Shown piece by piece: positions 1-4,584 of a DNA stretch of 6,183 nucleotides; within the stretch, counting starts at the first letter, position 1, and each line of letters begins with the position of its first letter. Both the position numbers and the translations under genes were made by a program. This DNA comes from Actinomycetota bacterium. GTDB taxonomy: Bacteria > Actinomycetota > Thermoleophilia > Solirubrobacterales > Solirubrobacteraceae. The DNA lies in the NCBI GenBank assembly GCA_005788585.1, contig SYBY01000417.1:1-6183 (forward strand). Direction: 5' to 3'. Under the pieces are notes generated by a model that had not been told where the DNA came from, searched no databases, and was given only the letters and a program-made list of their open reading frames with translations.

Positions 1-291
1 CTGTCCGACAAGGTGTCGGAGATGCCGAAGAACTGGAACCGCCGGTTCAAGCACAACCGCGACAAGATCAAGACGGGCGACATCTACGAGCTCGCCGAGG
101 TGGTCCGCAACCTGGCCATCCGTGAGCACGAGAAGGGCCTGTCGACGGGCGAGAAGCAGATGTTCACCCGCGCGAAGAAGATCCTGGCCTCCGAGCTGAT
201 GTACGCGCTGGAGAAGGACGAGGAGGGCGCCGAGGAGTACCTCGACAACCTGCTCGCCGAGTCCGCCGCCGAACAGGGCGCGCTGGCGTAG
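1..291 (+). CDS. carD: CarD/CdnL-family RNA polymerase-binding transcription regulator (C-terminal part, 5' end cut by window)
   Basis: The reading frame is open from base 1, giving 96 visible residues before TAG at 289-291. Members are about 160 residues, so the N-terminal domain that contacts the RNA polymerase beta subunit lies outside the window; the GTG at 13 is not taken as the true start. What is visible is the helical DNA-binding domain: EMPKNWNRRFK near the left edge, then KTGDIYELAEVVRNL, then GLSTGEKQMFTRAKKIL and an acidic C-terminus. The Trp of the NWxRR motif (residue 12 of the fragment) matches the one that, in mycobacterial CarD, wedges into the minor groove at the upstream edge of the -10 element and stabilises the open complex. 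The gene ends 16 bases before ispD, the usual actinobacterial neighbour. The family call is firm; regulatory details are taken from the family. Confidence 0.93.
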   Translation: MSDKVSEMPKNWNRRFKHNRDKIKTGDIYELAEVVRNLAIREHEKGLSTGEKQMFTRAKKILASELMYALEKDEEGAEEYLDNLLAESAAEQGALA

Positions 292-307
292 TACCAAGCG
301 CCTGGCG

Positions 308-970
308 ATGACGGCCTCTGCGCTGATCGTCGCCGCCGGACGTGGCGAACGCCTTGGGTCTGACCGACCCAAGGCGTTCGCCGTTCTGGCGGGACGTCCG
401 ATGCTCGAATGGGCGCTCGACGCGCTGCGCGACAGCCCGCAGATCGGGGAGATCGTCGTCGCGCTGCCCGAGGGCTACGACGCCCCGGAGGGCTGCATCG
501 GCGTCCGCGGCGGGGCCGAGCGGTCGCACTCGGTGCGCGCCGCGCTCGCGGCGTCATCCGGTGATCCGATCCTCGTGCAGGACGCCGCGCGGCCGATGCT
601 CACCCCGGAGATCGTCGCGGCGTGCCTGGATGGCCTGGGCGGTGCGGACGCCGCCATCGCGGCGGCGCCCGTGACCGACACCATCAAGGAGGCGGGCGAC
701 GGGAACGTCGTCCGCACGCTCGACCGCTCGGTGCTCTGGGCGGTCCAGACCCCGCAGGTCTTCCGCCGGGCGGCGCTGGAGGCGGCGCTCGGCCAGCCCG
801 ACGAGGTCCTCGCGGCGGCGACGGATGACGCGTCGCTCGTCGAGGCGGCCGGGGGGACGGTGCGCATCGTGCCGACCCCGGCGTCGAACCTGAAGGTCAC
901 GACGCCGCACGACCTGCGGATCGCAGAGCTCCTCCTCGCCGAAGCGACCGCGACGCGAAACGCCCGATAG
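308..970 (+). CDS. ispD: 2-C-methyl-D-erythritol 4-phosphate cytidylyltransferase
   Basis: IspD couples MEP with CTP to give CDP-methylerythritol and pyrophosphate, the third step of the MEP isoprenoid pathway in the cytoplasm. The 220-residue length is normal. Family motifs appear in order: the CTP-binding loop AAGRGERLGSDRPKAF (9-24, with R15 and K22 in the catalytic positions), GGAERSHSVRAAL (68-80), VQDAARP (90-96), TDTIK (123-127), QTPQVF (147-152), TDDASLVE (172-179) and NLKVTTPHDL (194-203). The usual VHDAARP motif has Gln for His at residue 91; the aspartate is kept. ATG at 308 places the nucleotide loop at the usual distance from the N-terminus; no clear Shine-Dalgarno is seen, and the start lies 16 bases after carD, so co-transcription is likely. 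Codons 13-25 form a perfect hairpin. The last seven codons (TATRNAR) lie inside a palindromic repeat, and its loop is the TAG stop. Confidence 0.95.
   Translation: MTASALIVAAGRGERLGSDRPKAFAVLAGRPMLEWALDALRDSPQIGEIVVALPEGYDAPEGCIGVRGGAERSHSVRAALAASSGDPILVQDAARPMLTPEIVAACLDGLGGADAAIAAAPVTDTIKEAGDGNVVRTLDRSVLWAVQTPQVFRRAALEAALGQPDEVLAAATDDASLVEAAGGTVRIVPTPASNLKVTTPHDLRIAELLLAEATATRNAR
344..382 (+). repeat. 17-bp perfect inverted repeat inside ispD
   Basis: The left arm GGCGAACGCCTTGGGTC (344-360) and right arm GACCCAAGGCGTTCGCC (366-382) are exact reverse complements around a 5-base loop TGACC. Two further G-T pairs (343/383 and 342/384) could lengthen the RNA stem. It falls exactly on codons 13-25 of ispD, the conserved CTP-binding loop, and starts 36 bases after the start codon. 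No U-tract follows, so it does not look like an intrinsic terminator. Part of the symmetry comes from the protein: the antisense of the GERLG codons reads as the PKAFA codons. Confidence 0.8.
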
Positions 971-990
971 TCGTGGGTTTCCCGTCGCGG
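948..990 (+). repeat. Palindromic repeat copy 1 (REP-like), overlaps the ispD 3' end
   Basis: Bases 948-967 pair with 971-990 at 17 of 20 positions (mismatches 956/982, 962/976 and 964/974), leaving a 3-base loop TAG at 968-970 that is also the ispD stop codon. The right arm TCGTGGGTTTCCCGTCG resembles the right arm of the second copy when that copy is read on the - strand (TCGTGGATATCGCGTCG). By hand I count about 31 of 41 positions shared between the two. A coding origin alone would not explain pairing that runs from codons through the stop into the intergenic space. Confidence 0.65.
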
Positions 991-998
991 CGGGACAC

Positions 999-1039
999 CT
1001 CGACGCGATATCCACGACTATCGTCGATTCCGCGTCGAG
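999..1039 (-). repeat. Palindromic repeat copy 2 (REP-like), inverted relative to copy 1
   Basis: Bases 999-1017 pair with 1021-1039 at 16 of 19 positions (mismatches 1008/1030, 1009/1029 and 1013/1025) around the 3-base loop CTA. The outer nine pairs, CTCGACGCG with CGCGTCGAG, are perfect. On the - strand the loop reads TAG as in copy 1, so the two copies are in opposite orientation, 8 bases apart. Its core CCACGACTATCG (1012-1023) is the exact complement of the copy 1 core CGATAGTCGTGG (965-976), so the pair can also fold into one long alternative stem. There is no T-tract after it, so a standard intrinsic terminator is not supported. Confidence 0.65.
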
Positions 1040-1057
1040 CACCGGCGCGCCCGGCCC

Positions 1058-1360
1058 ATGCGCACTGACATCGCCCCCGAAGACTTCGATCCGCCGCAGC
1101 TCGGCGCCCTCATCCTGCTGGGCTTCATCGGCGCGCTGGGCGGCATCGTCGGCGGCTTCGTCGCATCGCTCACGCCGCTCGCCGAGGCCGCGTTCGTCCT
1201 GGGTCTGCTGCTCGGCCCCGCCGTCGCCGGCTGGAGCGCCTACCGGCAGGGCACGAACGCGCTGGGCGTCGCCATCGTCGTGGTCTCCGCACTGGTGACC
1301 TACGGCGTCATCGCGTACCTCTTCGGGGTCTCGTCGTTCCCCGACGCGTCGTCGACCTGA
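1058..1360 (+). CDS. Small three-helix membrane protein of unknown function
   Basis: I do not recognise this 100-residue protein. After an acidic N-terminus (MRTDIAPEDFD) it has three probable membrane helices at about residues 15-37, 42-60 and 68-90, rich in Gly, Ala, Leu and Val, with a short basic connection (AYRQG, 61-65) between the second and third and a polar Ser/Asp tail. No catalytic motif is visible. It starts 87 bases after ispD, just past the palindromic repeat pair, and ends 28 bases before the phosphatase gene. No Shine-Dalgarno is apparent before the ATG. Third-position GC bias and the clean hydrophobic periodicity support real coding over the overlapping antisense frame. Confidence 0.72.
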   Translation: MRTDIAPEDFDPPQLGALILLGFIGALGGIVGGFVASLTPLAEAAFVLGLLLGPAVAGWSAYRQGTNALGVAIVVVSALVTYGVIAYLFGVSSFPDASST

Positions 1361-1380
1361 CATCTCGCGCCGTCATCGGC

Positions 1381-1385
1381 GAGGA
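1381..1385 (+). promoter_or_regulatory. Ribosome binding site that bears on the phosphatase start
   Basis: GAGGA sits only 3 bases before GTG 1389 but 9 bases before the in-frame GTG 1395. The spacing favours translation starting at 1395 (protein beginning MLTDYHVHL), two codons shorter than the listed start. Confidence 0.5.
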
Positions 1386-1388
1386 TGC

Positions 1389-2228
1389 GTGGCTGTGCTG
1401 ACCGACTACCACGTCCACCTTCGCCCCGACGGCCCCGGCAGCGACGCCGAGAAGTTCTTCGTCCCCGCGAACGCCGAGCGCTACCGCGAGTCGGCGTCCG
1501 AGCGCGGCATCGCCGAGCTGGGCGCCGCCGAGCACATCTACCGCTTCACCGCCGCGCTCGACGTCTGGCAGCACCCGCTGTGGAAGACCTACGCTCGCGA
1601 CGACATCGACGCCTACGTCGGCTTCCTGCGCGAGGACACGGACCTGAAGGTCGGCATCGAGGCCGACTTCATCCCCGGTCGCGAGGACCGCATGGCGACT
1701 CTGCTCGAGGCTCGCGACTGGGACTACGTCGTCGGCTCGATCCACTTCCTCGGCAACGAGGCGCTGGACATGGAGCAGTACGACATCTGGGACGTCCGCG
1801 GCCACGCGCCCGACGAGATCTGGCGGCGGTACTTCGAGACGCTCGGCGAGGCGGCACGCAGCGGCCTGTTCGACATCCTCGCCCACCCGGACCTCGTGAA
1901 GATCTGGGGCCCGCGCCGCCGGCCCGTCCCCGAGGGTGATCTGCGCCGGTTCTACGAGCTGGCGATGGACGGGATCGCCGAGTCCAAGATCGCGATCGAG
2001 CTGTCGACCGCCGGGCTGCGCAAGCCCGTCGGCGAGCTGTACCCGTCGACCGCCTTCCTGGAGATGTGCCTGGACGCCGGCTGCCCCGTCGCGCTCTCCA
2101 GCGACGCGCACACGCCCGAGCATCTCGGCTTCGGCTATGACGAGGCGGTCAAGGAGCTCGAGCGCCTGGGCGTCACCGAGCTCGCCGTCTTCGAGGGCCG
2201 TGAGCGGCGCCTGGAGCCGATCGGATGA
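1389..2228 (+). CDS. PHP-domain phosphatase, histidinol-phosphatase (HisJ/HisK) type
   Basis: This 279-residue protein has the full set of PHP-superfamily metal ligands. They are DYHVHL (H8, H10), AAEH (E48, H49), GIEADF (E91), VVGSIHFL (H119), ILAHPDL (H166) and SSDAHTP (D239, H241). The segment AIELSTAGLRKP (202-213) matches the HisJ-family pattern, where Asn is more usual than the Ser at 206. Family members remove phosphate from L-histidinol phosphate at a trinuclear metal site, the penultimate step of histidine synthesis, in the cytoplasm. No other his gene is in the window, so the substrate is not settled by context and a related phosphoester is possible. The start is GTG at 1389 or, by Shine-Dalgarno spacing, GTG at 1395. 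The stop overlaps the next start in ATGA, implying translational coupling to the GFA gene. Confidence 0.85.
   Translation: MAVLTDYHVHLRPDGPGSDAEKFFVPANAERYRESASERGIAELGAAEHIYRFTAALDVWQHPLWKTYARDDIDAYVGFLREDTDLKVGIEADFIPGREDRMATLLEARDWDYVVGSIHFLGNEALDMEQYDIWDVRGHAPDEIWRRYFETLGEAARSGLFDILAHPDLVKIWGPRRRPVPEGDLRRFYELAMDGIAESKIAIELSTAGLRKPVGELYPSTAFLEMCLDAGCPVALSSDAHTPEHLGFGYDEAVKELERLGVTELAVFEGRERRLEPIG
2213..2216 (+). promoter_or_regulatory. Shine-Dalgarno of the GFA gene
   Basis: GGAG lies 8 bases before ATG 2225, ideal spacing, inside the last codons of the phosphatase gene. It supports the ATGA-overlapping start. Confidence 0.55.
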
Positions 2229-2626
2229 CCGGCGGCTGCCTCTGCGGCGCCGTCCGCTTCGAGCTGACCGCACCGCCCACGACCGCCACGTACTGCCACT
2301 GCACCCGCTGCCAGCGCCGCACCGGCGCGGCCGCATCGGCCCAGGCGGTCATCGTGCCCGGCTCGCTGCGCTGGCTGGCCGGAGAGGACGAGGTCCGCTT
2401 CTGGTGGCCTGAAGGGGGCTACGGCAAGGGCTTCTGCCCGGCCTGCGGCGCCCACATCTGCAGCAAGGCGCCGGGGGCTGACGAGCCATCGACCATCCGC
2501 ATGGGCGCGTTCGACGAGGATCCCGGCGTGCGCCCGGCGCTGCGCCAGTGGGTCGGCAGTGCCGCGCCCTGGGAGCCGATCCCCGACGACGGCCTGCCGC
2601 GGTTCGAGGGGAGCGCGAAGGGATGA
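2225..2626 (+). CDS. GFA-family (glutathione-dependent formaldehyde-activating/CENP-V-like) zinc protein
   Basis: The 133-residue protein carries the complete cysteine pattern of the GFA family: GGCLCGAVRFEL (C5, C7), YCHCTRCQRRTG (C24, C26, C29) and FCPACGAHI (C71, C74), with an extra cysteine at 79. These residues bind structural and labile zinc in an Mss4-like fold. The founding member was proposed to speed the reaction of formaldehyde with glutathione, but most members have no proven activity and actinobacteria generally lack glutathione, so the family name should not be read as a function here. The C-terminal part, with GAFDEDPGVRP and a Trp-rich APWEPI segment, is also typical. Length is normal and no ligand is missing. 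It is tied by 4-base ATGA overlaps to the phosphatase upstream and ispF downstream, so the three are almost certainly on one transcript. Confidence 0.88.
   Translation: MTGGCLCGAVRFELTAPPTTATYCHCTRCQRRTGAAASAQAVIVPGSLRWLAGEDEVRFWWPEGGYGKGFCPACGAHICSKAPGADEPSTIRMGAFDEDPGVRPALRQWVGSAAPWEPIPDDGLPRFEGSAKG
2606..2613 (+). promoter_or_regulatory. Shine-Dalgarno of ispF
   Basis: GAGGGGAG ends 9 bases before ATG 2623 and selects that start over upstream in-frame codons inside the GFA gene. It lies within the GFA C-terminal codons. Confidence 0.6.
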
Positions 2627-3138
2627 ACCTCGGCATCGGCTACGACACGCACCGGCTCGTCGCGGGGCGCCCGCTGATCCTCGGCGGTGTGACGTTCGAG
2701 GACGCCGAGTTCGGCCTCGACGGCCACAGCGACGCCGATGTCCTGACCCACGCGGTCATCGACGCGATCCTCGGCGCCGCGGGGCTGGGCGACATCGGCG
2801 AGCACTTCCCCGACACGAGCGAGGCGTTCAAGGACGCCGACTCGCTGCAGCTGCTGGAGACCACGCGCGCGCTCATCGCCGCCGAGGGCCTGCGGGTCCA
2901 GCACGTCGACACCACCGTGATCATGGAGCGCCCGAAGATCGGGCCGCGCAAGCAGGAGATCCGCGAGACGCTCGCCCGCGTCCTGCGCCTCCAGCCCCAC
3001 CACGTCAACATCAAGGCGACGACCGGCGAGGGCATGGGCTTCGTCGGGCGCGGCGAGGGGGTCGCCGCCATGGCGATCGCCACCGTCATCGGGGCCCCTC
3101 CCGCCCGCGGCGCCGGCGTGCCCGAGCCGTCCGCGTAG
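2623..3138 (+). CDS. ispF: 2-C-methyl-D-erythritol 2,4-cyclodiphosphate synthase
   Basis: IspF closes CDP-methylerythritol 2-phosphate into the cyclic diphosphate MEcPP with release of CMP, the fifth step of the MEP pathway, as a cytoplasmic homotrimer. The 171-residue chain shows GIGYDTHRL (zinc ligands D8, H10), GHSDADVLTHAVIDA (34-48, with the HSD loop and zinc ligand H43), GDIGEHFPDT (56-65), VIMERPKIGP (99-108) and VNIKATTGEGMGFVGRGEG (128-146). The TTGEGMG stretch replaces the TTTEKLG of E. coli, while Glu136 and the GRGEG end are kept. A short Pro/Gly-rich tail (158-171) extends beyond the core. ATG at 2623 overlaps the GFA stop as ATGA and has a good ribosome site. Unlike mycobacteria, where ispF directly follows ispD, three genes lie between them here. 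Confidence 0.96.
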   Translation: MNLGIGYDTHRLVAGRPLILGGVTFEDAEFGLDGHSDADVLTHAVIDAILGAAGLGDIGEHFPDTSEAFKDADSLQLLETTRALIAAEGLRVQHVDTTVIMERPKIGPRKQEIRETLARVLRLQPHHVNIKATTGEGMGFVGRGEGVAAMAIATVIGAPPARGAGVPEPSA

Positions 3139-3141
3139 GCT
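3136..3141 (+). promoter_or_regulatory. Possible -10 element for a short-leader transcript of the GT-C-like gene
   Basis: TAGGCT fits the TAnnnT pattern, overlaps the ispF stop codon (3136-3138) and lies 11 bases before ATG 3153. That would give a leader of only about 4-5 bases. No -35 match is seen at 17-base spacing and no Shine-Dalgarno precedes the gene. This is suggestive only. Confidence 0.25.
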
Positions 3142-3152
3142 TCCCCGCCGCG

Positions 3153-4562
3153 ATGCTGCTGGATTCCCGCCCCTCCGTGGTGACGCCCGTGCTCGCGCGG
3201 ACCGGCTTCTGGTGGCCGTTCGCCGCGTGCGTGGGCCTCGCCTTCCTCTCGCTGCTGCTGCCCAGCACGCCGACCTACGACCCCTGGGCGTGGATCATCT
3301 GGGGCCGCGAGATCACGCAGTTCGACCTCGTGACGACGAGCGGGCCGTCCTGGAAGCCGCTGCCGATCCTCTTCACGACGCCGTTCGCCCTGTTCGGCGA
3401 CGCGGCCCCGTACCTGTGGCTCGTCGTCGCTCGGGCGGGCACGCTGGGCGGGCTCGTCGTCGCCTACCGGCTGGGGACGCGCCTCGGCGGCCCCGCGGCG
3501 GGCTTCCTGGGCGCCGCCGCGATCGCGGTGGCCCCGTGGACGTTCCGCAACGCCGCGCTGGGCAACAGCGAGGGCCTGCTGGTCCTCTGCGTGCTGTGGG
3601 CGTGCGACCGGCACCTCGACGGCCACCGGGGACAGGCGTTCGCGCTCGCAGTCGCCGCGGGCATGCTGCGGCCCGAGGCGTGGCCCTTCCTGCTGCTGTA
3701 CGCCGCCTGGCTGCTGTGGATGGACCGCAAGCGCTGGTGGTGGATCGGTCTGGGCCTGCTGTCCCTGCCGGTCGCCTGGCTCGTGCCCGAGAAGTGGGGC
3801 TCGGGGTCGTTCTGGCGGGCCGCCGAACGCGCGCAGCAGCCGAACCCGAACAGCCCGGCGTTCGCCGACAGCCCGACGCTCGCCATCCTGGGCGATGCGC
3901 TCGAGATGCTGCCGGTCTACGTGATCATCGGCCTGGTCGCCGCGGTCGTGGTCGCACTCGCGCGGGCGGTGCCCGTGGGGCGCGGTGCCCCCGCGTTGGG
4001 GCTCGCCGCCCTGGCCGGCGGGTGGATCGCGCTCGTCGCCGCCATGACCGAGGCCGGGTACGCCGGCAACCAGCGCTACCTCGTCGCCGCAGCCGCGCTG
4101 CTGTGCGTCCTGGGAGCCGTCGGGATCTCGTGGGCCGCCGGCGCGCTCGCCGTGCGGTCCGGCCGTCACGGGCGGACGGTCGTCGCCGCGATCGGCGGCG
4201 CGACGATCGCGCTCGTCGTCGTCGGCGCCGTGTCGAGCCTGCCCACCACGGCGAAGGGCATCGGCTACCAGGTGCGGATCGCCAACGACCTGGACGACGC
4301 CATCGCTGACGCGGGCGGCGCCGAGCGCCTGAAGGCCTGCGGCCACCTCTACACCAACGCGTACACCGTCCCGCTCGTCGCGTGGACGATGAAGGTCCAC
4401 GCCATCGACGTGGGCTTCCGGCCGCGCTTCCCGGCAGCCATCTTCCGCATCGCCCACACCCGGGGCCAGCCCGCTCGCCCGGTCCCCGTGCGGCTGCCCG
4501 GCGGGCGCGTCGTCTCGGAGACGGGCGACTGGACCGTGGCGCTGGCGTGCCGGCCGGACTGA
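3153..4562 (+). CDS. Multi-pass membrane protein, GT-C glycosyltransferase-like
   Basis: I cannot assign this 469-residue protein to a named enzyme. It has a membrane helix at about 20-38, then a loop with an acidic-aromatic motif TYDPWAWIIWGREI (41-54). Further helices cover roughly 85-107, 114-130, 140-152, 161-187, 196-211, 252-271, 279-299, 307-334 and 341-362. A soluble C-terminal region (363-469) follows, with two cysteines (396, 466) that could pair if it lies outside the cytoplasm. An Asp in the first outer loop, RNAALGNSEGLL (132-143), MLRPEAWPF (171-179) and GYAGNQRYL (302-310) resemble features of GT-C sugar transferases that use polyprenyl-phosphate sugars. ATG 3153 is 14 bases after ispF and gives an N-terminus suited to membrane insertion. 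The frame stays open far upstream only because of high GC; that part overlaps ispF and is not taken as coding. Confidence 0.75.
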   Translation: MLLDSRPSVVTPVLARTGFWWPFAACVGLAFLSLLLPSTPTYDPWAWIIWGREITQFDLVTTSGPSWKPLPILFTTPFALFGDAAPYLWLVVARAGTLGGLVVAYRLGTRLGGPAAGFLGAAAIAVAPWTFRNAALGNSEGLLVLCVLWACDRHLDGHRGQAFALAVAAGMLRPEAWPFLLLYAAWLLWMDRKRWWWIGLGLLSLPVAWLVPEKWGSGSFWRAAERAQQPNPNSPAFADSPTLAILGDALEMLPVYVIIGLVAAVVVALARAVPVGRGAPALGLAALAGGWIALVAAMTEAGYAGNQRYLVAAAALLCVLGAVGISWAAGALAVRSGRHGRTVVAAIGGATIALVVVGAVSSLPTTAKGIGYQVRIANDLDDAIADAGGAERLKACGHLYTNAYTVPLVAWTMKVHAIDVGFRPRFPAAIFRIAHTRGQPARPVPVRLPGGRVVSETGDWTVALACRPD

Positions 4563-4571
4563 CGGCCTCTC

Positions 4572-4577
4572 TACCCT
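4572..4577 (+). promoter_or_regulatory. Possible -10 element for a leaderless transcript of the GT39-like gene
   Basis: TACCCT (TAnnnT) ends 7 bases before ATG 4585, where transcription would start at or next to the start codon. The gene has no usable Shine-Dalgarno, only GGGG abutting the ATG. No convincing -35 is seen. Confidence 0.28.
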
Positions 4578-4584
4578 TCTGGGG

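Noticed and set aside
4..20. 7-bp inverted repeat TCCGACA/TGTCGGA in carD
   Set aside because: Short, within coding sequence and of a size expected by chance at this GC content.
1331..1357. Sequence resembling part of palindrome copy 2 (TCGTCG, TTCC, CGCGTCG)
   Set aside because: The match needs a 4-base insertion, does not form a comparable hairpin and sits in coding sequence; probably chance.
2559..3152. Upstream extension of the membrane protein frame through ispF
   Set aside because: The translated stretch is Arg/Pro-rich with no motif and overlaps ispF in another frame; ATG 3153 gives a normal N-terminus.
4552..4567. GGCCG/CGGCC hairpin at the end of the GT-C-like gene, followed by a pyrimidine stretch
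   Set aside because: Only five pairs and no T-run; too weak to call a terminator.
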